Source: an uncultured Candidatus Saccharibacteria bacterium
Lineage (GTDB): Bacteria > Patescibacteriota > Saccharimonadia > Saccharimonadales > Saccharimonadaceae
Direction of reading: 5' to 3'
NCBI GenBank assembly: GCA_938036915.1
Contig: CALHVV010000044.1
Location: 1-48,134, forward strand
DNA length: 48,134 bases
The notes under the pieces: model-generated
What the model was told of the DNA's origin: nothing
Seen by the model: the letters and a program-made list of their open reading frames with translations, nothing else
The model's database searches: none
Part shown: piece after piece, positions 6,647 to 14,941 of the stretch
Position numbering within the stretch: position 1 is the first letter of the stretch
Layout: each line of letters begins with the position of its first letter
Position numbers and translations under genes: made by a program

Positions 6647-9010
6647 CTAACCCGATACACTTGGTGGTCGTGGTGGCGGGCTGCTTGGCGCAGATTGTGG
6701 CGATGCGTGGTGTGAGGTGCCGCTCTGGACGGCGATGGACGTGCCGCGGCTGGATGTTGTGCTAGAGCGGTGTGGCGGTGAAGTAGTGGTGCGCGGTGGG
6801 GCACTCATCGCGAGGCCACCCAGGCCGCTGGCTGAGCCGCTTGGAGGTGGTGGGCTGCTTGGCGGAGGTGTACCGCTACCACCACTCGGGCTTGGTGGCC
6901 CACCTGGAGGAGTGTTGTTATCTTTGCTACCTAGCTGCGTGGCGGCAGCATTCTTAGCGCGATAACGCCGGATAAGGTAGAGAATAAGCGCGGCAATGCC
7001 AACCAAGAGAGCGAGCAGTGAGATAAGGATGAATACCCACAGTGGCTTGTCTTCGCCAGCAAGGAACTTGTCTAGCGTGACCTTGCCAATGTGGCGCACC
7101 ATTGGTGGCTGCTTCTTCTCATCGGGCTTTTTGTCGGTGCGGCATTCTGACCAAATGGCGTCGGGGTAGGCAGTAGCCAGCAAGTACCAAGCAGTAGAGG
7201 CTACAGAGTAAGCATTCGTCATTTGGTTCGCTTCGTCGACATTGGTGACGTAGGGCCAGGCACCATTCGCCCCTTGGGAGCGGTACGTTCGCTGGGCACT
7301 GGCAGCAACTTCGTCCTTGTTGCCCGCGACGTTGTAGGCCTGGGTGACGCCGAATGTCCCTTCGAACCAGACGGTGGGGGTGTACGTGCCAGTGAGGTAT
7401 GGAGTGTAGCCCTGAGACCCGGCGCGGCTCATGGCAAAGTTACGCGTGTAGGCTAGTGAGACTTTGGCTTTGTCGTACTCACCAATTGCGTTGAGGAAGA
7501 TAGAGCCCCAGCTGGAGGTGTCCAGCGCTTTGGCGTGGTCGTCAAGCCCTTGGTCAAAGCGGTTTTCGGCTTTGTTCCACAGCTTCTCCATAATGACTTT
7601 GGCCAGGCTGTCGGCCTCTTGGCGGTAGCTGGCGTCGCCATAGACTTGCGAGGCTCGCTCATACACATGCCAGAGATCGGTATTGTGCTCAGTGGAGTGC
7701 CAGGCGATCTCAAACTGCTTGTTGTTGTCATCGTCATTGATATTGGTGCCACCGCGGTAGAGGCCAGCACCGGGGCCGGATGTACTTTTCTTAGTCTTGA
7801 CCCAGGCTAGAGCAGAGCGCACCATGCTGCTAACGCCATTGATATCACCAAACTTCTCTTGGTAGCGGATGAGCGCGTAGAGGACGAAGGCGACACCGCC
7901 AGTATAATAGCGCGCCTGCTGGTTACTGGGGTCGAGCTGGTGGGCGCTGGAGGGGAAGGCCCCGCGCGACCGACCGGATTTGATCTGGATGGTTTTGAAG
8001 CCATTGACGAGCTGGTCTGCCATCGCTTTATCGCCCGCACCAACCGCCACGAGCAGCGCGAGCGACTGATCGTACATAAATGAATAGTGCACGCGATGAG
8101 TGCCGTAACCATCCTGACCAGGTGAGAACTCGTACGAGCGGATCAGCCCCGCCAACTGTGGCTGGAAGTACTCAGCGAGGATCTTGTTGCTGCGCGTATC
8201 CACTAGACGCAGCATCTTGTGGCCCTTCTCGGTACCCGGAAAACTAAAGGTACGGTTGGTGTTGGCGGTTTGCTTGGCAACGAGGTAGGTTTGGTCGGTG
8301 ATGACGTAGGATTGGATCTCGACATTTTGGTACTCAGTGACGCGTGGCCAGCTCTCACCAAGGGGTTGGCCGCTACTGGCATCGTAGAGACGGAAGCGCC
8401 ACTCACCACCAATACTGCCATCGACTGGCGAGAGGTCGAGCGTCCAGCTGCCATCGCTTTGCACCTGGGCAGGGGTGACCTTGCCTTGCTCGTACTCGGC
8501 ATCGGTAGCGCGAAAGGCTTTGACGACGCGACTGCCACCGGTGGGTGCTTTACCCGAGACTTTGCCGCGGTAGTTGCCTGGCACCGATGATGGCGAGGTG
8601 ACGGAGAGAGGTGTGGGATTACCAGTGGCATAGCTGCCACTGTTCTTGAGTTGGAATGAGCCCTTTATTTCGCCAGTGTAGTCAGTGCCGTACTGCTTGG
8701 CGGCGGTGATGGTGCTGCCATCGCCAGCGTTGCGGATGGGCTGCATGAGGCCGCGAAGGTTGGCGAGGGCCTTAGCGGCGCGGGCTTTGTCGATCGGGGA
8801 ACTCAGCGCTGTAGTCTTGAAGCGCATCGTATTAGGATCGCAAATGTCGGGCTTATCGTCTTTTTTGGTGGATGAGTTGGAATTCGTGGCGGGCTCGGCC
8901 ACTGCTACCTGGTGCAGCTGCACAAAGCCAACTGCCAGTACCACCACTGCTGCCACACCTACAAACCGAAAATGCGTCCAATATCGTCTCACTCCTGCTA
9001 TACTCCTCAC
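6647..9010 (-). CDS. Secreted, membrane-anchored (alpha/alpha)-barrel glycosidase-like protein
   Basis: The 787-residue product has an N-terminal signal sequence (hydrophobic stretch about residues 17-37), a long extracellular part, a transmembrane helix at about 658-680 (VFILISLLALLVGIAALIL) and a 107-residue Pro/Ser/Gly-rich tail that would lie in the cytoplasm. The central region (about 250-640) alternates helices and conserved aromatic loops typical of six-hairpin glycosidases, for example QFEIAWHSTEHNTDLWHVYE and the TVWFEGTFGV segment. I infer a carbohydrate-active enzyme on the cell surface; the exact GH family and substrate cannot be named. The start could be GTG 9010 or GTG 8992; GAGGAG at 9003-9008 favours the latter. 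It is transcribed divergently from the DUF2207 gene. Confidence 0.65.
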   Translation of the reverse strand: MRSIAGVRRYWTHFRFVGVAAVVVLAVGFVQLHQVAVAEPATNSNSSTKKDDKPDICDPNTMRFKTTALSSPIDKARAAKALANLRGLMQPIRNAGDGSTITAAKQYGTDYTGEIKGSFQLKNSGSYATGNPTPLSVTSPSSVPGNYRGKVSGKAPTGGSRVVKAFRATDAEYEQGKVTPAQVQSDGSWTLDLSPVDGSIGGEWRFRLYDASSGQPLGESWPRVTEYQNVEIQSYVITDQTYLVAKQTANTNRTFSFPGTEKGHKMLRLVDTRSNKILAEYFQPQLAGLIRSYEFSPGQDGYGTHRVHYSFMYDQSLALLVAVGAGDKAMADQLVNGFKTIQIKSGRSRGAFPSSAHQLDPSNQQARYYTGGVAFVLYALIRYQEKFGDINGVSSMVRSALAWVKTKKSTSGPGAGLYRGGTNINDDDNNKQFEIAWHSTEHNTDLWHVYERASQVYGDASYRQEADSLAKVIMEKLWNKAENRFDQGLDDHAKALDTSSWGSIFLNAIGEYDKAKVSLAYTRNFAMSRAGSQGYTPYLTGTYTPTVWFEGTFGVTQAYNVAGNKDEVAASAQRTYRSQGANGAWPYVTNVDEANQMTNAYSVASTAWYLLATAYPDAIWSECRTDKKPDEKKQPPMVRHIGKVTLDKFLAGEDKPLWVFILISLLALLVGIAALILYLIRRYRAKNAAATQLGSKDNNTPPGGPPSPSGGSGTPPPSSPPPPSGSASGLGGLAMSAPPRTTTSPPHRSSTTSSRGTSIAVQSGTSHHASPQSAPSSPPPRPPSVSG

Positions 9011-9041
9011 CTCGCTGATTAGCCGTTGGGTATTGCCTGTG

Positions 9042-9047
9042 AGTATA
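9042..9047 (-). promoter_or_regulatory. Extended -10 promoter of the glycosidase-like gene
   Basis: On the minus strand TATACT is preceded by TGC, an extended -10 element, about 32 bases before the GTG at 9010. A convincing -35 is not visible. The interval 9061-9310 between the divergent genes holds no other feature I can support. Confidence 0.55.
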
Positions 9048-9310
9048 GCATAACCATTTGCAATATCACAGCATAAGCGGTATAGCTTGAACAGAGATTA
9101 ACAGAGGTGGAAGGAAGTGATTGGTGAGGATATTTGAGAATGAATAGACTAGTTGGTGGCGGCTATTTTTTGGCCTTGGCGCTGGTGGGCCGAGACTGAC
9201 GAGAGGTTGATCCTGGCAAATATTCCATCGACAGGACAGTATAGCAGGCTGCGGTAAGGTGCCGGGTCTAGGCGCTACATAGACCAGTGATCCTTGGGCG
9301 ATGCTCGCGT

Positions 9311-9339
9311 TTGACATTCCTCGCTGCATGGCGCACAAT
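9311..9339 (+). promoter_or_regulatory. Promoter of the DUF2207 gene, leaderless layout
   Basis: TTGACA (9311-9316) and CACAAT (9334-9339) are 17 bases apart. ATG 9346 follows after exactly six bases, so transcription should begin at the A of the start codon. This decides the start in favour of 9346 over upstream in-frame ATGs at 9301 and 9328. Confidence 0.65.
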
Positions 9340-9345
9340 CGATGT

Positions 9346-11193
9346 ATGAGAATGACACGCGTTATATCTGCAATCGGTGTCTGCTTGGTGCTGCTGGGCA
9401 CCGCGCTCGGGGCAGTGCCAATGCAGGCCGACACACCGGTACGAGCCTATTCATCATCGAGCAGTAGTAAAGATAATTTCACTATTACCAAATATGCGGT
9501 CGATATGGAGCTCGGGCGCGACAGCGAGAAGCGCTCCACCCTCAAGACGAAGCTCACCATCACGGCAAACTTCCCACCAGAGCAGAACCATGGCCTCGCA
9601 CCGGAGTTCGTCACGCAGTATAAGGGCCACCACACGAGCTTTGCGCTTGGCTCGGTGCAGGATGAGCATGGTAAGGATTATGAATATAGTTGGTCGGGCA
9701 ACACCCTGCGCATTGGCAACAAAGATACGTACGTCTCGGGTAGCAAAACATACGTCATTACCTATACCCAGCGCGATGTGACGTGGAACTATGGTGACAC
9801 ACAGAAAAATGAGTTCTACTGGGATGTGATTGGCACATCGTGGCGAGTACCTATTAGTAATGCTAGCGCCAGGCTCAAGCTGAGCCCCGAGCTTGCTGCC
9901 ATCAGCCGGACGACGCCGCAGTGTTACATTGGTAGGCAAGGGAGTCGCACCACCTGCACCGTCACGTCGCCGAGCGTCGACACTATAACTGCCTCGGTGG
10001 GCTACCTCGCGCCATATGCTGGCATGACGCTGGCAGTAGGCTTCCCGCAGGGGACGTTTGCGGAATATAAAAAGACGCCGGGGGAGGTGTTTCAAGAGCG
10101 GCTGGAGGCACTTCTCCCACTCATATTCTTTGTGAGTATGCTAGTGCTGGGGCTTGTCTCGAGTGTGGTGTATTGGCTCTATCAGCGGGCAATTGGCCGG
10201 AGCAAGGAGCTAGGGACGATTGTGCCAGAATACCTGCCACCACCGAGCACAAGTGTGACAACAGCAGCGGAGATCGTGCGGCCATTCCGGATGGTGAAGG
10301 GCTCAGCTATGGCAGCGCAGATGATCGACTGGGCGGTGCGGCACTACATTCGTTTGATTGAGGTCAAGCCCAAGACGTTCTTCTCGCGGGCGCAGTACAA
10401 GCTCGAGGTTGTCAAAGATGTGAGCAGCCTCCACCCTGAGGAGCAAGAGATCCTGGGCGATATCTTCGGCCATTTGCCTGCGGTGGGAGAGCGCATCAAC
10501 CTCAAGACGCTGCGCAACAATACCTCCTACGCCTTCCGCCTGAGTGATAATGCCAAGAAGCTCGATGAGCTCATCGACCACACGTACAAGCTGCGCGACA
10601 CAAGCCGGAAGGGCACACGGGGCTTCCGCATCTTTGCAGGTGTGCTAGGTGTCTTAGTGCTGGTGCTGTGTGCAGCCACGATGTTTGTGCCGTTCCTCAG
10701 CGGGCTGCAATTCCTCTTCTTCCCAGGGGTCTTTATTGTGATTATCATTGGTAAGCTGGGCTTTGCTAAGCCACTGTCGGACAAAGGGCTGGCATTGCGC
10801 CGCTACCTGCTAGGGCTCAAGATGTACATCCGCTACGCCGAGGCCGACCGCCTGCGCCTACTGCAGAGCCCCGAGACTGCCGAGAAGGTGGATATTGGCG
10901 ACCACGCTCAGCTCGTCAAACTCTACGAGCGGGTCTTGCCCTATGCTGTGCTTTTTGGCCAAGAGAAGCAGTGGAGCCAGCAGCTGGGGCAGTACTACGA
11001 GGAAGTAGGTACCCAGCCCGATTGGTACGCAGGCCACGGTGCCTTCAACGCAGCAATGTTCGTCTCGAGCATGAGTAGCCTGTCGAGCTCTACCTCTGTG
11101 GGTTCAAGTGATTTCTCGTCATCGAGCGGTGGCTCGACTGGTGGTGGCTTCTCCGGCGGCGGCGGCGGTGGCGGAGGCGGTGGCGGGTGGTAG
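9346..11193 (+). CDS. DUF2207-family membrane protein
   Basis: This 615-residue membrane protein has the layout of the DUF2207 (YciQ-like) family: a signal peptide (residues about 6-28, ISAIGVCLVLLGTALG), an extracellular beta-rich DUF2207 domain (about 40-245), a transmembrane helix at about 255-280, a cytoplasmic middle region, a helix pair at about 425-471, and a second cytoplasmic part ending in a long glycine run with a terminal Trp (positions about 11149-11190), as is usual for this family. Its function is unknown. The start at 9346 is chosen from the promoter position and gives a well-formed signal peptide. It sits head to head with a surface glycosidase-like gene, suggesting a shared envelope role. 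Confidence 0.85.
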   Translation: MRMTRVISAIGVCLVLLGTALGAVPMQADTPVRAYSSSSSSKDNFTITKYAVDMELGRDSEKRSTLKTKLTITANFPPEQNHGLAPEFVTQYKGHHTSFALGSVQDEHGKDYEYSWSGNTLRIGNKDTYVSGSKTYVITYTQRDVTWNYGDTQKNEFYWDVIGTSWRVPISNASARLKLSPELAAISRTTPQCYIGRQGSRTTCTVTSPSVDTITASVGYLAPYAGMTLAVGFPQGTFAEYKKTPGEVFQERLEALLPLIFFVSMLVLGLVSSVVYWLYQRAIGRSKELGTIVPEYLPPPSTSVTTAAEIVRPFRMVKGSAMAAQMIDWAVRHYIRLIEVKPKTFFSRAQYKLEVVKDVSSLHPEEQEILGDIFGHLPAVGERINLKTLRNNTSYAFRLSDNAKKLDELIDHTYKLRDTSRKGTRGFRIFAGVLGVLVLVLCAATMFVPFLSGLQFLFFPGVFIVIIIGKLGFAKPLSDKGLALRRYLLGLKMYIRYAEADRLRLLQSPETAEKVDIGDHAQLVKLYERVLPYAVLFGQEKQWSQQLGQYYEEVGTQPDWYAGHGAFNAAMFVSSMSSLSSSTSVGSSDFSSSSGGSTGGGFSGGGGGGGGGGGW

Positions 11194-11430
11194 AGCCTCC
11201 TGCTTTGCTTGCTTCAGTGCGCATCTATTGTTCAGTCTTTCTTCTGTAAAAACAAAGAAGCTGCCATTCTCTCGTCGTGGTCGCTTCTGAGTGTAAGAAT
11301 GAAAATAGATCGGCCACAAACATAGCCCACCAACCATGCTCAAACTGAACCCGGATTAATTACTTAACCCAAGAGTACGATGATCAGATTGAGAATGAGC
11401 CCTATGACGCTACATTCTGCAATTTCCGGC

Positions 11431-11459
11431 TTGGTGCTTTGTGGCGAACTTGGTATACT
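11431..11459 (+). promoter_or_regulatory. Promoter of uppP
   Basis: TTGGTG (11431-11436) and TATACT (11454-11459) are separated by 17 bases. Here the leader is about 20 bases and carries AAGGA before ATG 11487, unlike the leaderless genes nearby. Confidence 0.65.
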
Positions 11460-11486
11460 TGGTACGAGACATAAGGAAAACACATC

Positions 11487-12320
11487 ATGGATTGGCTGCA
11501 TATTATTATTCTTGGCATTGTCGAGGGGATTACCGAGTTTTTGCCCATCTCGAGTACGGGCCACTTGATGCTGGCAGAGAAGTTGCTGGGCTACTCAGTG
11601 AGCGACCCGGGGCTTGTCGCCTTTACGGCGGTGGTGCAGATTGGGGCAATTGCTGCGGCGATTGTTTATTTCTGGCAGGACATTTGGCGCATTGCCTCGG
11701 CGTGGTGTGCTGGCGTGGTGAACCCGCGGGCGCGGACGTTTCACTACCGAATGGGGTGGTACGTCATCATTGGCTCGCTGCCGATTGCGGTGGTTGGTTT
11801 GCTTCTTAAGGATACGATCGAGACGGTACTACGCGGCCTGTGGTTTGTCGCGGCTGGGCTGATGATTTGGAGTATTGTACTGTTTTTGGCCGACCGCCGG
11901 GGGCGCGAGACACGCCATGAGCGCAACCTCACCTGGCGCGATGCCATGGCAATGGGCCTGATGCAGTGCTTGTCGCTCATCCCGGGGGTGTCGCGTTCGG
12001 GGGCGACAATTGCCTCGGGGTTGTTCCGCGATATTGACCGCACGACTGCCACACGGATGAGCTTCTTCCTGGGGATTCCGGCATTGATGGCAGCTGGTGG
12101 GCTGGAGGCCATCACGCAGTCGCAGCAGATTGGCCGCTTGATTGGCTGGCCACAGATGATACTGGGGATTATCATATCCTTTGTGGTGGGGTATGTGGCG
12201 ATCTCGTGGCTGCTGCGCTTTGTTTCGAGCAATTCATTCGATAAGTTTGTCGGCTATCGCTTGGCGCTTGGCACGCTGCTCATCATCCTACTCGCGGTAG
12301 GCGCGTTGGCACCAGTGTAA
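11487..12320 (+). CDS. uppP: Undecaprenyl-diphosphatase UppP/BacA
   Basis: This integral membrane phosphatase recycles undecaprenyl diphosphate to the monophosphate carrier used for peptidoglycan and other surface glycans; the family confers bacitracin tolerance when abundant. Both signature motifs are present: EGITEFLPISSTGHL at residues 12-26 and PGVSRSGATI near residues 166-175, containing the catalytic and phosphate-binding Glu, Ser, His and Arg. About eight hydrophobic segments and a length of 277 residues fit the family. The gene has its own promoter and no obvious terminator before the ABC transporter genes. Confidence 0.96.
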   Translation: MDWLHIIILGIVEGITEFLPISSTGHLMLAEKLLGYSVSDPGLVAFTAVVQIGAIAAAIVYFWQDIWRIASAWCAGVVNPRARTFHYRMGWYVIIGSLPIAVVGLLLKDTIETVLRGLWFVAAGLMIWSIVLFLADRRGRETRHERNLTWRDAMAMGLMQCLSLIPGVSRSGATIASGLFRDIDRTTATRMSFFLGIPALMAAGGLEAITQSQQIGRLIGWPQMILGIIISFVVGYVAISWLLRFVSSNSFDKFVGYRLALGTLLIILLAVGALAPV

Positions 12321-12464
12321 TTTCTCCGTAGCTTGTTTTCATATTTATCTCACATCCTATTGAGCGGGGAGTGACAGTTCATGTGTAAGATTTTTTAACT
12401 CGGCTTTGTTAGAATTTTACTTCTCAAGCGTGAGAAAAAGCTCCACGATCGTTGTCCACCTAGT

Positions 12465-12493
12465 TTGCTCTCGCTGGGTGATTGCGGTATAAT
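12465..12493 (+). promoter_or_regulatory. Promoter of the ABC transporter operon
   Basis: TTGCTC (12465-12470) and TATAAT (12488-12493) are 17 bases apart. The leader of roughly 27 bases ends in GGAGG before ATG 12526. A small hairpin (TTCTCA/TGAGAA around 12420-12436) lies upstream without a T tract. Confidence 0.7.
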
Positions 12494-12525
12494 TGCTATT
12501 AACATTAGCAGCTTATGGAGGCGCA

Positions 12526-13368
12526 ATGATCGAAATAAAAAACATTACCAAAGTCTACGGCAAGAAGAAAAACACCTTCACCGCCCTCAAGGATGTGAGC
12601 CTTGCAATCGAGGAGGGGTCGAGCGTAGCAGTGCTGGGCAAGTCGGGTTCGGGCAAGTCCACGCTGATGCACGCCATCTCTGGCCTGGATAAGCCGCAGC
12701 AGGGTGAGGTGATCATCAACGGTGAGGATATCTTGCGGCTCAAGCGCAAGGCGACCGACCGTTTTCGGGCGCGGACGATGGGCTTTATCTTCCAGAGTTT
12801 CTTTGTGGAGGGTGGCGAGAGTTGCTATGACAATGTGAGTTTGTCGCTCGAGACGGCTGGCGTGCCGCGCAGTCAGCGCAAGCAGCGCATCATGGCGGCG
12901 CTCGAGGCAGTTGGCCTGGAGGATAAGATCAAAGCGCGGGCCAAGGACCTCAGTGGTGGGCAAAAGCAGCGCCTAGCGATCGCCCGGGCAATTGCTGCTG
13001 AGCCGCAGATTCTCTTTGCCGACGAGCCAACGGGCAATCTCGACTCAGCAACTTCTGGAGTAGTGGAAGACCTGCTCTTTAATTATGCTAAGGAGCATGG
13101 TGCCACGCTCATCATCGTCACACACGACGAGGATCTAGCACAGCGCTGCCAGCGTATCATTCGTATCAAAGATGGGGCGATTGATCACGACAGCGCTATG
13201 GATGATAAGGCAACAGCCTCTCCCAAGGCTAAAAAAGCGCCAACTCGTCGCTCGGCCAAAGCCACAGCACCTGCCACGCAGTCCAAGAAAACAACGAAAA
13301 AAGCTACGAGCACCACCACAAAAGCCAAATCTACAACCACCAAGCCAACACCAAGGAGGGCAGACTAA
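12526..13368 (+). CDS. ABC transporter ATP-binding protein, MacB/LolD type, with basic tail
   Basis: This ATPase should drive the permease encoded two bases downstream. Walker A is GKSGSGKST (residues about 36-44), the signature is LSGGQKQRLAIARA and Walker B runs ILFADEPTGNLDS, the 'DEPTGNLDS' form being typical of the MacB/LolD/FtsE group. The start is ATG 12526, behind GGAGG, rather than codons further upstream. After the ATPase core (about 225 residues) there is an unusual tail of about 55 residues made almost only of Lys, Ala, Thr, Ser and Pro, which is not part of the family and could bind nucleic acid, acidic lipids or partner proteins. Substrate unknown. Confidence 0.9.
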   Translation: MIEIKNITKVYGKKKNTFTALKDVSLAIEEGSSVAVLGKSGSGKSTLMHAISGLDKPQQGEVIINGEDILRLKRKATDRFRARTMGFIFQSFFVEGGESCYDNVSLSLETAGVPRSQRKQRIMAALEAVGLEDKIKARAKDLSGGQKQRLAIARAIAAEPQILFADEPTGNLDSATSGVVEDLLFNYAKEHGATLIIVTHDEDLAQRCQRIIRIKDGAIDHDSAMDDKATASPKAKKAPTRRSAKATAPATQSKKTTKKATSTTTKAKSTTTKPTPRRAD

Positions 13369-13370
13369 CC

Positions 13371-14726
13371 ATGAAGACGACCGATATCATTCGCCGCGCT
13401 GGCCGCAACTTGCGCCGAGCCAAGATGCGTACCCTGCTTACCAGTATCGCTATCGCGGTGGGCGGCTTCGCCATTATGGCGAGCTTGATGGCGGGCGAGG
13501 GTGCGCGCCAGTATATTGACCGGCTGATTAGCAGTAATATTGATGCCAAGGCGGTGTTTATCGTTAAAGATAAGCGGCTCATCGGCGCACAATCGGGCCA
13601 GCAGGCTGACCTGCGTGAGTATAATCCTGATAGTATCAACCGCTATGGTAATGATTATAAAGCCCTGACCCAAAAAGACATCGACAGGCTGGCGGCCCGC
13701 ACCGACCTCGAGAAAGTGAGGCCAGTCTATCAGCTCCAGCCCAAATACGTGAGCTTTGCGGCCAAGAAGGACAAGAAATACAGCAGTGATGTGAGCGTCT
13801 TTGATGGTGCGCTCGCGGCCGAAGTCGTGGCAGGTAAGCAGCTAGGTAAGGGTACTGAGCTTGCGGTTGGTGAAGCCGTCATCCCCGAGAGCTATGCCGA
13901 GGCGCTGGGGCAATCGGCTACCCAGATGGTGGGCAAACAACTGACCGTCACAGTGGTGCAAATGCCACAGAAGATCGACGAAGCGATGCTTGGCCAGGTC
14001 TTTGCTGAGAAGGGGCAGGCTGGGGTGAATGAGCTGATCAATGGCAAGGAGCTGCACAAGACCTTTACTATTGCGGCCGTGACGCGCAAATCGGCCGACC
14101 AAACCCAAGCAATGCGCGGCATTGGTATTAATGCCAAAGTAGCCCGCGAGCTGAGCGACTATAGTACCAAGGGTACGAGCCAATACCAAAAGTACATGTC
14201 TGCCACCGCGGTTGCCAAGCAGGATGCCGAAGCCGCCAAGAAATCCCTCGAGCACGATGGTTACGCTGCAGCCACCGCCAAAGACCTGCAGCAGACACTC
14301 TTTCGCTTTGTCGATATCTTGCAAGGGGTTGTGCTGGGCTTTGGTGCCTTAGCGCTGATTGTCAGCATCTTTGGCATCGTCAACACGCAGTACATCTCGG
14401 TGTTGGAGCGGACGCAGCAGATTGGCCTGATGAAGGCACTCGGTGCCAGCCGGCGCGATATTGGCCGCTTGTTCCGCTACGAGGCTGCCTGGGTGGGCCT
14501 GCTGGGCGGTGCGCTGGGCGTGCTGGGCGCGTGGGGTGCTGGCGTGGCGCTCAACCCAGTTATCTCGGAGAAGCTCGGATTTGGCGATCATAAGCTCCTC
14601 GTCTTTGTACCAGAGCATGCTGCTGCAGTAGTGGCTGGCCTGATGCTGGTAGCGATCATTGCTGGCTGGCTGCCAAGCCGCAAGGCTGCGAAGCTTGACC
14701 CAATCGAGGCGCTGCGTACCGAGTAA
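13371..14726 (+). CDS. MacB-type ABC transporter permease (FtsX domain)
   Basis: The 451-residue protein has one N-terminal transmembrane helix (about 20-42), a large extracellular domain of the MacB_PCD type (about 45-310) and three C-terminal helices forming the FtsX domain, with the coupling sequence TQQIGLMKALGASRRDI in the cytoplasmic loop and a final RKAAKLDPIEALRTE motif. MacB-type systems use ATP hydrolysis to move a periplasmic or outer-leaflet domain rather than pumping through the membrane; in a CPR cell the cargo may be a lipid, peptide or surface protein (inference). The start lies directly after the ATPase stop codon, and the pair ends in the terminator at 14745-14787. Confidence 0.88.
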   Translation: MKTTDIIRRAGRNLRRAKMRTLLTSIAIAVGGFAIMASLMAGEGARQYIDRLISSNIDAKAVFIVKDKRLIGAQSGQQADLREYNPDSINRYGNDYKALTQKDIDRLAARTDLEKVRPVYQLQPKYVSFAAKKDKKYSSDVSVFDGALAAEVVAGKQLGKGTELAVGEAVIPESYAEALGQSATQMVGKQLTVTVVQMPQKIDEAMLGQVFAEKGQAGVNELINGKELHKTFTIAAVTRKSADQTQAMRGIGINAKVARELSDYSTKGTSQYQKYMSATAVAKQDAEAAKKSLEHDGYAAATAKDLQQTLFRFVDILQGVVLGFGALALIVSIFGIVNTQYISVLERTQQIGLMKALGASRRDIGRLFRYEAAWVGLLGGALGVLGAWGAGVALNPVISEKLGFGDHKLLVFVPEHAAAVVAGLMLVAIIAGWLPSRKAAKLDPIEALRTE

Positions 14727-14744
14727 ACTACGCCGATATAAAGA

Positions 14745-14787
14745 GCCAAAACCCGCTGTGCGAGAGTAAGCAAAGCGGGTTTTTGGC
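14745..14787 (+). terminator. Terminator after the ABC transporter pair
   Basis: GCCAAAACCCGCT (14745-14757) pairs with AGCGGGTTTTTGGC (14774-14787). The stem is GC-rich at its top and has A- and T-rich flanks, so it may act in both directions. Confidence 0.85.
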
Positions 14788-14941
14788 TAGCTAAGAGGAT
14801 CACTACTGTACACCTAACAGGTGTAGAGCGAGAGAAGAGACCCAAAGATAGCTGAGAGTTGAAGGCAGAGTGGCTAGCACTCTTTAATTTTATAACGCTT
14901 GTGCTATAATTGGGCAAAAGGGTATAAATAGGGGTATAGCT

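Noticed and set aside
12420..12436. Hairpin TTCTCA/TGAGAA as a terminator of uppP
   Set aside because: No T tract follows and it lies 100 bases past the stop codon.
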